A stretch of 64,000 nucleotides of DNA from Penelope pileata (taxonomy: Eukaryota; Chordata; Aves; Galliformes; Cracidae). The notes under the pieces are model-generated. The model was not told the DNA's origin and did not search any database. It saw only the letters and a program-made list of their open reading frames with translations. The stretch spans positions 410,896 through 474,895 of the forward strand of contig WBMW01000170.1 of NCBI GenBank assembly GCA_013396635.1. Direction: 5' to 3'. A program made the translations under genes and the position numbers. Below are positions 1-11,800 of the stretch, piece after piece (position 1 is the first letter of the stretch; every line of letters starts with the position of its first letter).

Positions 1-260
1 CCCCCCCACCCGATTCCTTAAACAGAAAGAAGCTCCAGAAAAGAAACCAACAAAGTTGAGCGGTGCAAGTTTTTCTATCTCTTTAATATTTCGTCGTGTC
101 TGAGGCACTGTGAGATGTTGGCGTGCGGAACAGCCACGACGCGGCTGGCAGCGAGTCCGAGGGGCTCGCAGAACTGCCTGCCATTCGCACGCCCGCGCCC
201 GGCACACGCGCCCTCAGCTAATATTTTTGAGGTAACTGGGTGATGATCTTCAGCAATTGT
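1..260. promoter_or_regulatory. CpG-dense edge, possible promoter or first exon
   Basis: About fifteen CpG dinucleotides fall between 121 and 215, far above the surrounding sequence, which soon becomes AT-rich and CpG-poor. In birds such density usually marks a CpG island at a promoter. A plausible splice donor (GAG then GTAACT) lies near 230-236, so a + strand first exon could end there, but no start codon or recognisable protein supports this. The island probably continues left of the window. No TATA box is evident. Direction of transcription cannot be told from sequence alone. What is seen is base composition; the promoter role is inferred. Confidence 0.45.
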
Positions 261-2099
261 ATCTCATTACAGTTACGCTTCCCGATTGTCTTAGCAACGT
301 GAATTTGGGCATAAATATTCCTAGGGTTCATATTTAAATTTTTGTGCCTGGGATTGCTCAGGACTGCTTTATAATTATCACTTTTATCGTCTGTTTTTAC
401 AGTGCTTTTTTTGATAGCCTGTAAAGGTCCATAAGTGCCGTAAGTGTATTTTCTTCTTTATCCTTTACGTGTATGCACGGGCACATGCTCGCACTCGGTG
501 AGTCCCGCTCTTTTGCTTGCTCTTTGGGTGCTAACGAAGGAATTAATTTAAGTATATTACTTAAATATAAGGCTAATGCCATTTATAGATGGGTCTGAGT
601 GGCATGCGGTTATAGATGTTCAGAGTTAGGCACAATTTACAGGGGGTTACAGGTTTATAACTGCTCTGAAATAGCCAGAGCTATAATGCTTGCTTTCTGT
701 GCTCTATACAGCCAAGTGCACGTGCAGACCAAAGTATCCGGGAGTGAATATATTTTAAAGAGCCCCTATGTGAAATGCAGTCCTTTTGTATATATTTGTA
801 AAACAAAGTGCTTTCCTATACACTCAAAAAACCTGGGTGCTTATGGAAAATACTTGAATCTTTTCCTTTAATTCTATTTATTTACTTAAATTCACGGAGA
901 TAAGAAAATAAATCTAAATTCTATTTTTCCCCACAAAATAACTAGACAATACCTCGTGGCTTGTACAAAAATAGTTCTAAATTCAGGCCATTGTCAGTAT
1001 TGTATTGAAACCATCTCCGTATTGGCGTTGCATTTGAGCTGTTTTATGGCAACATAAACTGAAAAAACAACTCATAACTTTAAGCAGTAAAGTAGTATTT
1101 ATTGGCCGATCAAGCTCAAAGTAAGTAGAGAATGTTTTGGTGAACTGTGCAGATTAAGAAAGGAATTCAGGAGCGTATGGCTCGGTGATAGCTTAGCTGA
1201 AATTAATTTCTTCAGAGTACTTTTTAGAGGCCTGTAGTAGCTGCACAGGACTACGCGAATAGATGATTAGTTGATGTTTTTATCTTGTAGTTGTTATTAT
1301 AAAATCACCAACTCCTAAGCACCCTCCACTGCGAAATTTCAGAGTGCTCTACGATATTGCCCCTAATGATGCTGTTTGTCTAAAGAGGATTTTTCTCTTC
1401 GGTTGTAACACTCGCTGGGGCTGTTTGGTTGCTGAGCAGTAGCACTTAAAGGAATATAAAATTGCTTCTGGTGTATTAGTTCATTATTCTGTGGTGGCTG
1501 GCTAGAAATGATCGCCCTGGAAATAAAAGAAGCAGAACTGGCTTATTGCTGGTTTGTTTCACCGTGAGGATTTCTTTAAGCGTGCTGAATATGGACGTAG
1601 CAGTGCATAAAGATCACGTGTACGTTAATTGGAGAAGAAGGATTAAAATCTGTTCATTAGATTGGGTTTTAAATATAAAATTATTTCAGTCTAGAACCTG
1701 AAAAATAATTGCTGATAGAAACATTGAGTCTCTCAGATGAGTGCCTTCAGGAATTATGCACATGAGCTAAAGCATTTGCATTTTGAAAGTGTTTCGTGTT
1801 GAACTGCCAAGTATTTTCACAAAAAATATTTTGCGTGTGGAATGAAAAATTAAAAGCATAGGCAATACTTTTCTTAATGAAATTTTTTTTTTTTTATAAG
1901 CGACTAGAATGGATTTAGCATATCCTGAGATAATAATTCAGTGAAACATAGTGAAAATGATCTAAGATGCACTGTTAGAGGAGGAAACTGGTTTTACTCC
2001 GGACTCTTTCTCTCCCCACCCCCTTCCTCTGAGTGGGTTTGTGTCCTCCAAAAGAGTGCGTAAGGTGTTTCTGTTATAAATGAAGGCTACGTTCTCAGG
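261..2099. other. Unique AT-rich non-coding sequence
   Basis: No repeat family, RNA gene or supported exon was recognised. The open frames at 599-871 and 397-582 have no family motif and no splice context. Long A/T stretches and absence of recent repeats are the only notable properties. Confidence 0.6.
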
Positions 2100-2900
2100 G
2101 TCCCACCTTTCCTGACTGCAAACATGCCTTTTTACCGGGCGGTGCTGAGGCAGGGAACGCAGGGGAGAGGTGCCTGCCTGCTCGGCCTGCGAGCACAGCG
2201 CAGGGAGCGCTGCTGCCTGGAGGGGAGAGGGCAGCTTGCAGCAGAACGAGCACGGCCCCCAGCGTTTTACGCAGAGATGGATTTTGGTGTGTTGGAGATA
2301 CTAAATTGGATGTGTGGCGTTCTTTTCCAGGCTAAACTTTTTGAAATAAATTGGAATTTTGCCCGGGTGAAGACTGCAAGGTTTGGATCAGGCTAAGGGA
2401 GGTTTTATTGTGGGTGAATGGGAGCAGAAAAGGAGGAGGTGGAGTGGAGAAAAGGGAAGAGAATGGAGCAGGAGTTCCCGCTTTCAAATGTAGGTGCGGC
2501 CCTGAGTTGTTGCCTTGGCTGAAGATGGGCGGTAACGTCAGGCTGGCTTCTGTTTTGTATGGATGCGCTGGTACGGCACTGCCTTTTCCCAGTGTGTGCC
2601 AACTATTCATGAACGCTTTGTAGCTGCGAAGGAGAAATAAAAAGGAGGAGTGGAAGAAAAGCCTTGTCGCACCCCGGTCTCTTCTGGAGTTTTTTCCGTG
2701 GGGGTGTGTGTGTAGCTCACATCCCCAAAGCGTTCCGGCAGCTCCCGGGGCCAGGCCCGGCTCCACGTGAGGCACGCTCCCGGCAGACCTCAGCAGGCCG
2801 GGGCCTTCGCCCGCCGCCCGGCTCCTCGGAGCCTCCTCGCACATGGGCAGGCCTCTCTCACGATGCCTTCCTTCCAGAAAATGGAAATGCGCGCTAATTA
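2100..2900. promoter_or_regulatory. Second GC-rich, CpG-containing block
   Basis: The segment rises clearly in G+C, with CpG-bearing patches around 2135-2275 and 2690-2840. Open frames on both strands (for example 2332-2844 minus, 170 codons) arise from the low density of AT-rich stop codons and carry no recognisable domain. It may be a secondary CpG island, an alternative promoter or an untranslated exon of the gene whose CpG edge lies at 1-260. No clean acceptor and donor pair was found, so it is left as a compositional block. Confidence 0.3.
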
Positions 2901-4435
2901 GGCATTTTGCCTGCTAACTGCATCAGTCGCTCTCAGCTTGAAACAGGTGCAGGTAATCAGCGCTCCCTCCTTCTCCCCCTGAAATGGTGGTTATTGCGGG
3001 GGCCTCGTGTCTCTAACAAAGCAGTACCGTGATGCAAGTTTAATTTCGATTTATGCAGCCCAAACCGGGCTGAAAATAAAGTAAATTTAGAAATACGATG
3101 ATTGCATGTCTTTGTTTCTCAAGATGTGTTGTAGAACATGTTTCTTCATAGCCGTGTCTGTGTTCATATAGCGTGCGTTGTCGCACAATGCATTTGATTT
3201 TCGCAAAGATGCGTATTTATTTATTCAGTGTTCACGCAGCTAGCTAGACTTACGATTGCAGCCAGAAGACGGAAAGTTAAAATCGCTGTAGCCAGCACAA
3301 TAGACGTTCGTGAGGAGAGTGATCCCAGTGGATATAAAATGGCGGGGCAGATTTTTTCAAGTGCACATGCACTTCTGCAAGGCCTTAGTTTACGCTGCTG
3401 TAAACTGTACTGACTGTGTAAATCTGTACTTGTTGTGCTTTTAACTCTTTGCTTGGTCTACAGCGGCGTGAATTTGGTTGAGTTTGGGGTTTAGATCAAT
3501 CCCTCTCTACCCGGATGTTCATTAACATAGTATGTGTGTACATTTGAGGGGCTGGCTACTAAATCTAGCCTTTGGCTTACCACTAGTGAGCAAACCACTC
3601 TGTGATTTCTTAGGAACGTTGCAGAAATTTGTTCACAGCTATCCCTGCACTTGCACAGAATATTGTAAATCTCCTTGTGATCCCGGTATTGTCAGGTTTT
3701 CATGAAAGTCTGCCTTCGCATCTCTAAAATAGAGCATAATTCTGTTTATGATGCTTGACTTGTAGGTGTATATGGAGGGATAAAATGCCCAGAATCAGGC
3801 CCTTTGCGGCCTGGCTTTTAAAAATAGAGGGCATCAAGTGTAAGCTCTTATCGTTTTCATTTGAACTTGGTAAAAACAGCCTTTTTTTCCACAGAAGATC
3901 AGCGTTGCCAGCAGTTGTATGCTCTTCCCTCCTGCACGCGCTTGAAATTTGCTCTGCCATACCTCTGGAAACAAAGGGTCTGATCAGAGGCCTCTGAAGG
4001 CAATGGGGTTTTTCCATTGACTTCAAATGGGATTTGAATTAAACCTATATGCATAATAGTTTGCAATAATGACCTGACCATTGCAGCAGTTTTCTGGGTC
4101 TTTCACAAAACTTTTCAAAGCTCTTATAAATATTGTCCAGGAACAGTACTCCAAAATGGGTGTCAAAGCAGCCATTGTGATTTTTTTTTAAATCAAAAAA
4201 AGAGGAGGGAGAGCCGAGGGGCAGGGAGAGCCTCCAAAGAGCTTCTTCTCACTGATGAGAACAACAAATGAGAGTTGTATGAATAAAAGAGTGAGTGTTG
4301 GTTGCCTGTTAGGTTCATAGGGGATGTGTTACCTTCTGCGTTCTTTAAATTAGGGCAGTCGTTCTGGAAGGAGTCTGTTGATTTAAGAGGCCAGCGTGCT
4401 ACTTATTTAATTTTATGCATGTAAGTTTAAATTTA
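2901..4435. other. Repeat-poor non-coding sequence, locally CpG-retaining
   Basis: The stretch around 3230-3420 keeps several CpGs in otherwise AT-rich DNA, and 3780-4150 reads as complex unique sequence. This could mean conserved non-coding DNA near a regulated gene, but no alignment is available. No exon or RNA gene was recognised. Confidence 0.35.
4014..4032. repeat. Ancient sauropsid interspersed repeat motif
   Basis: A CCATTGACTTC(A)ATGGGA-like core is present. From memory, this core recurs in an old dispersed repeat of birds, turtles and crocodilians. A second copy of the core sits at 7888-7906. Only the core is convincing, so the element's full extent and family are not assigned. Confidence 0.35.
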
Positions 4436-4935
4436 CCTCAATTGTCGTGTGCTACCACGGGCTCAGGAAAGCGCTTAGCTCCTGTCCGGTCTCTCTGGAA
4501 TTCCAAAGTGATTTTTTCTTCTCAAACTTGTTAAAACACAAATAGAAAAGTAAATTGTGTTGGATGCTGATTGAAAATTTTGCAAAGGGGAAGGAAGAGG
4601 AGCTAAGGAAAAATGAATTTATTATAATAACCAATATACCGTTATTAAATATTAATTAGATCATAATATTCTATAGCCCTTGATTAATTATGTCTGAATT
4701 GCTGACTGATATTTTATAACCCTTCAGATCTGATGTGCGCTCAGCGTGTTGCCCATTTATGCAGATACCTGCATACGGATATGTTTACAGTAGCATTCAT
4801 TCAGCTCTTGAAATTCTTTTGTCAGTGTAAGTGGGCATTTCCAGGAGGAGAATGCATCTTCAATTTTAATAATAAAAGAGGTCACGTGCTCTTATAACTG
4901 CAGACAAATATTTTTAGAGTGCCATATTAGAAAAA
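4436..4935. promoter_or_regulatory. AT-rich homeodomain-motif cluster, possible enhancer
   Basis: The region 4615-4720 is packed with TAAT/ATTA cores (for example ATTAATTAG near 4652-4661 and GATTAATTATG near 4682-4692), the core bound by homeodomain proteins. A perfect CACGTG E-box lies at 4883-4888 within GTCACGTG, the class bound by USF/MiT-type bHLH factors. No recent repeat interrupts the block. AT-rich DNA produces TAAT by chance, so enhancer activity is inference. Confidence 0.3.
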
Positions 4936-7900
4936 ATGAATTATTTAAAAGGAGCCTTGTTTTTTTTTTTTCCCTTTATTTTATTTTTCTTTGTCTTAGG
5001 TAATTTCCGAAATAGAGAAGTACACTGCACCCAATTGATCTGGAGAGCTAGAAAACAAGGAGCAGCACTATCGAGTCTGTCTGTTTTAATACTGGCAGAG
5101 GAGGGGGGGGGCAGGCAGTGACACTGAGTAGCTTAGAGAGAGACGTGGTAGTGGGTTTGTGATTTGCAGTCGTGGTAGGCCAGGATACTTCGCATCTAAG
5201 TTAATTCATCAGGGAGGGATGTCAGTTCGGGATTTTTGTAGAGGTGATACACTCAATGCTGATTCTTTGATACAAGTTAGATTATTTTTGTTCCAATAGA
5301 CTGGCATTATGGAGTTGCAGTAGGCTAGGTGATAGAAGGGACTTTGTTCTAGAATTAATCTTGCTTTTTGTTGGAATTCAGTATGTAAAAGGGTGGGAAA
5401 GCTACGTGATTGCATCAAAGAGATTTTGTTTGCCGTATTTGTTTTGCTTCTCATCCACAAACAGCTCTAGTGTATTTACTTCTACATTTATATATCCAAA
5501 AAGCATTATTTAAAAAAAAAAAAATTACTCTTTGGTAAGACACTTTTTTCCCCCCCTTTTTTCTTTTGCTGTTTATTTTTCTACTTGGTGGAAGGTTTTT
5601 TCTTCAAAAAAAAAAAAAAGAAAAAGAAAAATAAATGAGTCCTCATGATTATTTTTATTACCTTTGGTACATGAGATTTAATGTCTTATTTGTCTATAGG
5701 AAACAAAATAGGCCGTCTAGTCCTGAGTCGGTGGAAAGTCTCCCACAGATATCGGAGAGTTTTGGATTATGCTCTTAAACTGAAGTAACACTAATTTAAA
5801 AACCTGATGCAGGAAGCTTGAACTTGAATGACTCTTAAAGTACATTTAAAGAACGCTAAGTTCTGCATGACCTTACAGACTAATGCAGTTAGCTTTTTTG
5901 CCTTCTTCCTTTGTCTAGTATAAACTGAGGAGTGTCAAAGTCTCACTTTCCTACTTCAAGGGACACAGCATTGCCGTTCTCCCTACTCCAGCATGCATTT
6001 ACAGATCTGAAGATGCATGGGAAGGAATTGATCATGTTATCCCAAAACGGATGGAAACTCTGTAAGAAGTAGGCCCAAGGGGCGCGCACGCAGAAATTCT
6101 GCTGTTAGAGGTTCATCGTGGGTTTTGTTTTTGTTTTTAGTGCAGTGTGAAATGCATGGTTTATCTGTTGTGTGGATGTAGGAATGAACCATTTACCTTT
6201 TAAAATCTATTAGTAGCCATTTTAAAAATAATTTTCCAACTCACTCTGTTATGAAGATAGTTGCCAGATTTTTAATGGAAGGTTATGCGTTTCTCATTCT
6301 ATAATTATTATAGAAGGAGGAATTAACATGATCACATGGAAATTTTGTTTCTTAACTGGAGATTTACATTGATGGATTGAAGGTTTAAGGTGCAGATTTA
6401 CATTTAAATTACATATTACGTGACATTTACATTTTAAATTATAGTAAAACAATTATTTCTACTGTCTCCTTGGTGCCTTCTGAATGTCTCTGTAAAATTA
6501 TTTCATTTAAAATACAACGCGCTCTACAATATATGTGTGTTTCACCTGTGAGACTGATGTGTTTTGTATGGACACAATCCTACTTGGTGTAAATAAGGCT
6601 GAAGCTGAATGCACAGTATTCGGGTGTACGCACTCAGGATGCTATTTACTATTTGTTTAGAGTGTCAGTTACTTCCTTCTCTGTGATACAGAGTGCTCTC
6701 AGGAGGTTATGTTGAACTGCATAAAAAAGGTATCCATCACATGCTTGCATTTTGGGGCAAAAAGCACTTCCAGGAGTCAAAACTTAGTGTGGCTGAAGGC
6801 AGGTGGATGAAAAATAGCACTTGGCTGCAGATACAGCCAGTAGGGAATGGGGTGGTCTAGAGCTTTTCCTGAGTCCAGAGGAAGGGCTGGTGTGGGAGAG
6901 AAAAACAGACTGAAAGGTGGCTGTATGACGAGCAGGCCAGTACAGAAGTCAAGTGAGCGCTGAAGTCTGATCTGTTGTAGCTCGTATAGGGATTTAAAAA
7001 GAAAACCAGCTTTAAGTTCATGAAGAGTCCATATCTTGCAGTTAGTTTTTTTAGCAAATTAGAAGGAACTTAGCGTGAACATAATTCTCTTCCCAAAGTG
7101 TATTTCTTTACAGTCGGTTGGATATGGCTGCCTTACACCTCTGTGAAGTTCAGGGTTGTACACAGAAACACTACAATTCCATTATTGTCAAAATAATTGC
7201 TGTAAGCCTTTTAACTTCTGATGCTTGCTGAGCTGAATATGTTAAAGAGCATGTACCCACGTGGTGCTGCTCTGAAATTCACAGGGAGAAGGGACTGAGG
7301 CAGAAAGTATCATGTCCCTGGATTTCCTAGCTTCGGATGTCATCTGTGCGTTCCTCCTGAAACACCATCTAACCCAACGTACAGATTAATTACAGGTACA
7401 GCAAGAAGTGCTAGCAAGCTTTCCTGGAGATCCATCTGAAAATTCAGGCCTATGTCTTAACTGCACATACTGGTTCTAAAATTGCAAATAGTGGAGGAAC
7501 AAATAGGAGGTCTCACAATTTGATTAGTGTGAAGAGAACAAGCTGCAAAATTACTTTGGCAGTGCACTTGCAGGCTTTGTTAAAGCTCTGTGTGAGTATT
7601 TTTGAAAAATACATACAATGAATTTTTTCCCAGGTGATCAGTGGCTGCTCTTCATTTCGCTGTCTGGTGGGTATTACTTCTAACTGCGATTTAAAAGAAG
7701 TAAAGCCACTCTTTGCAGAGTGAATTTCAGCTCTCTGTGGTTGACTAGTTCAAGGCCAACATAGAGCTGAAGTCCCACTCAAACCAATTCAGATAGTGCC
7801 CAGCTTTTCTCTGTCCTCTATATGGCATGAACTACTTCAGGAGGAGCCACTGGGAGAAAGACAGCAGAAAGAGTGTTTTCTATTGTACCATTGACTTCAG

Positions 7901-8599
7901 TGGGGATAACTCTTTACGATCAGTAGAAGCTGCAGACCCGGGAGTTTGTCTGGGTGCTCTTCTACCCTGTAACATAGTACCCTCTAATTTGTAAAATACA
8001 TCTCTTAGATATGCTGTTGTCCAGAAACTAGGCCTTGACGAAGTGTCTGATTTGCGTTGCTCTTGTCTGGAAGAGTGGTAAGGAGCTGGGAGATGCTTTT
8101 ACCCTTGGCCTTGGGTGTAGCAGTGGGAGTCACCTCGTTTCCTTCTCCTCTGGCTGAGTGCCTTCCTCCTGAAAGTGTGAAGGTGACTTGGATGTTGGGC
8201 ATGACATTTCTTACGTGAGAAGCCGCTGAGGTCCGAATAAACCAATTGTGACATCCGTGTGGAGAATAGCAGGCTGAGGAGGGAAGAGTTGTGCACTGTT
8301 TTGAAAGGCAATACTTACAGAATCGGAGGGGTTAAATACTGCTTTGCACAAGGCTGCGTTTTGTGTCTTGGTCTGTGCTGCAGCTGCTGTTCCAGTCCTC
8401 CACTTCCTTTGAGTGGAGGCTTTTGCTCGAAGCTGTAGGAGGAGGCTCTTCTGCCTCCCATAATTTGGTACCAAAGGGGAAGGTTATGTGCTGCCGTTGC
8501 TTACTTGCTGTGGTGTCTTTCATCGCCACCATCTTGCGCATTAGTCGCTCTGTTTTATGCGTTCATGAGTAATAGAGATTGCAACAGCACAGCATCTGC
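4936..8599. other. Unique AT-rich non-coding sequence with homopolymer runs
   Basis: Poly-A/T runs occur near 4960-4972, 5510-5523 and 5607-5619. No transposon, RNA gene or supported exon was identified. Short open frames at 5209-5460 and 6857-7057 lack any domain or splice support. Confidence 0.55.
7888..7906. repeat. Ancient sauropsid interspersed repeat motif, second copy
   Basis: The same CCATTGACTTCAGTGGGGA-type core as at 4014-4032, followed by a degraded tail. It is in the same orientation as the first copy. The length of the element cannot be set by eye. Confidence 0.4.
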
Positions 8600-8850
8600 G
8601 TAGAAATACCCACATCCACGTCCCTGTCTGATCAGAGCGGCTCATCAGAAGGTGCTGTGAAATTGTCTGGCCATTGCCCTTCCAGTTTAGGATTCTGCTG
8701 TACAACTAATTAAGTCTAGTACGTCATTGTATGGGGAAGTTAATTAGGTCGTGACTTAAAAAAATAATAAAAAAAAAAAAATCAACCGGAAAACCAGTAA
8801 CTTTAGAGAATACTGAGCAATGACCATGGAAACAAAAACTTACAAATCGT
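8600..8850. promoter_or_regulatory. Possible enhancer with paired inverted TAATTA sites
   Basis: CTAATTAA at 8706-8713 and its exact reverse complement TTAATTAG at 8740-8747 face each other, with start points 34 bp apart. Extended TAATTA sites are typical of paired-class and LIM homeodomain binding. The flanks are complex unique sequence, and an A-rich run at about 8757-8781 closes the block. The regulatory role is inferred from motif arrangement only. Confidence 0.3.
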
Positions 8851-11800
8851 AATGTTGTGTGTGCTCCCTGCAGAATAGCAAACTGGGAGGGAACTTTTTA
8901 AAATAATGACACTTGAATATTTTAAATCTTTTGTTTGCTGACTGTTTTTCTCAAAGAATTCCATTGTCTTTATCCTAATGCCTTCCTGAATGTAGTTGAG
9001 TTCAGGTTTTATTTATTTTTTGCGGCAGCCTCTCCTTGGCTCGTACTGTTTGGTTTCCGGAGGACATGTAAGCATACCTAGTTTTTGCAGTATTGGTATT
9101 GTGTCGCAGGTTACAGTCAGCTCAAGGGAGCAGGCGTTCTCAGCCGCCCTGCCATCATCAAGGCACGACTACACGGAGTGTGCCCTGGGCACACAGGTGA
9201 TGCATGGCATTGGGAAGCTGGTGGCCATGGGTCTGAAAGCAGGGAGCCATGCTGCTTCCACCACGTGGGCACCTTCAGGCCAGCCTGAGCCAAGCTGCTT
9301 CTGTCAACGCAGAAGGACAACTTGGTTTTAGTTAAGACTGTAAAAATGCTTTTTTTCCTCATACATTTCTAATTCCTGTGCACGTGACGATCAAATTCTC
9401 CAGTGTGTATGCATAGGACTTACTTCTGCACCCACTGGTAGTCTGCTGGAGTTTATACAAAGAATTATCACCACATTTTCCAGACTATATGGCTTCTATA
9501 TTTCCCTCTCCTGCCACTGCTTTCCCTCTTCTGTTATCTGCAACTGGTGAGAGTTGTGTGAAAAAAACAATGCTTTGAAGTCAAAATGTGGGATGGCCAT
9601 AGCGAGAGTTTTCTGAAATATTCTCTAGTAATCCTCTATGGGTGCTCCAGTTTGTTCATACCACTTGCAAGGAATTTCCAAACTCTTTACTTTTTTTGGG
9701 TTTTGACTCCTGTCTTTCTTTGCTCTTTGTGTCAATTCACATATTCAATTTTCACCGAATTATTGGTAGGCAAAGCTGTCGTGGCTGCTGTAATTGTTCG
9801 GGCTTGTGCATCTCCTCTGCAGCCAGTGCCTGCCTTTGCCTGGTGCTGGGGAAGAAAGGCAGAATTAGAAGTTCTCCTTCCCTTCAGTTAGGCGAATACT
9901 AACTGCACGCTCAAAATGATGAGCAGGTTTGTCTGTGCTGAAGCAAAGACTCAGGAGCACAGCATATCACAGGCCATCTGACGTGTTTCGAGTGCCCTTT
10001 TTGAGAAACAAGTTGATTGCTTCAGGGGCTCATTGTCAGAGGTAAAGGGATGTGCAGCTAGGGTAGAAATCTTAGTTGGGAAGAAACTCCACAGTGAAAC
10101 TGTTTCAGTCTGGTCTGAGCAAGTCGGTTGCTTCGGTATTTCTTCTGAGAGGTGACAACTTTCCTACTGATGTTTTATTGAAGCACAATATTCAAATAGT
10201 AACTTGGTGTTGGGAAGGGTTTTGTTGTTTTGTTCAGTTGTGTTTTATTTTTTTTTTTTTCCCCCAAGAAGCCTTTCCAATACAGCTGCTGCTTTGTGTC
10301 TGATTTTAAAATATGGGAATTTTTACAGGACACGTTTTAGTTTTACCTCACAGTAATTCACCTCATCAGTACAAGATTCTTCTTCAGCATAGGGTGTGCA
10401 CAGTGCAAAATGTGTTTGACTAAAAGTCTATTTATGTTTTGAGCGTATGTTTTGTGATTTAATTGCTATTATTTCTTATTCTTGCTGTGGATGTATTGAT
10501 ACAGATAATGTGGTGACCAGTAGCTCTGTAGGACTTTGCAAAGAGTAACACCGTGAAGGAATTTCTCTGTTAGAACATAAAGTGATCCCCCAAAATGTCT
10601 GGGTGCTGAAGGTGCAAAACAGTAGAAACTTTTTTGAAAGAGGGAGATGGGGAAGAAAAATTCAAGAAGGCTTGGTGAAACGTATTTCTGTCATTTAAGA
10701 GTAGATGTTTCATTTTGTCTAGCAGTTGGGTTCTTTGTAGGAAATAAAAAAGTATCTCTTTGACTTCAAGTTTGTAAAAACAGAAGCCCTAAGTTTACGT
10801 ATTCCACACGGTTTCACTTTTTACCAGTGCTTAGCTTTTATTTGCATATCATGTTTTAAAATTTTGGTGTTGAAATCAATTACTCTTGTGAATTTTTCTT
10901 AAAAAAGGAGAAGAAAAAAATTCTTCAGAGACATAAAGCAAAGACGTGACTCCATGTCTTCATGTGGCGAAGGAAGAAGCCCAATAACCCCTGTAATTGC
11001 AGCATCAGACCCTAAGTAGCTGCCTCTCCAGTAGCACGGCGTTAGGGCAAGCATTGCCAGAGCTGTACTTCTTAGCAGGCTTCTGTTGAGTCAGAAGGTG
11101 AGAGAGCCTTCCATAAATAACCTTGATTGATTGTATTGTCGCTAGTGATTTAGGGTTTTTTTGAGTTACTGCAGAAGTCAGTGTGCTTTGGTTTTTGTCT
11201 TACATCTTAAATTGCACGCAATGCTGTAGCATTTACTATACCTTTATTTAATTTCTCTCGTCTGTGACACAGTCTCTTCTAAAGAGTTCAAGCTTTAGAT
11301 TAAAATGTAGTTCTCAGGCAGAAAGAAACTGCAGTAAAAGTAGTTGTACTACTAGTTCATCCTATGATTAATAGCAAGACTTGCTTAGAAGTTAGTCTTT
11401 GATTTCCTCTGTTTAATTGTAGCCCTAAGTGAAATGGGTTTTTGATTTATAGAAAATGCAAAATTGGGCACAGAAAGTTTTAAATTACAGTAACAGTAAA
11501 AAATTTCCCACAATAATCAACCCATATTGTTTCAATTCAAAAGAGCTAAGGCTTGATTTGTGTGGGAAAGAGCCCATAGCAGCCAAGTTCCACATTTGAA
11601 TCTGGGGAGAGAGGAGGATCAATTACCCTACTTTGAGGCTATAAAAATACGCCCGATCTTGACGAGGTAATACTTGATCATATATTCCCTCTCTGGAAAG
11701 GTGCATGCCAAATGATTGATGTAGAATAACTATTTTCTTACACAGATGCTGTGTAAAAGTAAGTAGATAACTTTTGTTAGGACGTAGAAGAAGAATGGGG

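Noticed and set aside
2332..2844. 170-codon open frame on the minus strand
   Set aside because: It lies in GC-rich sequence with overlapping open frames on the other strand and shows no domain, splice context or codon pattern of a real gene.
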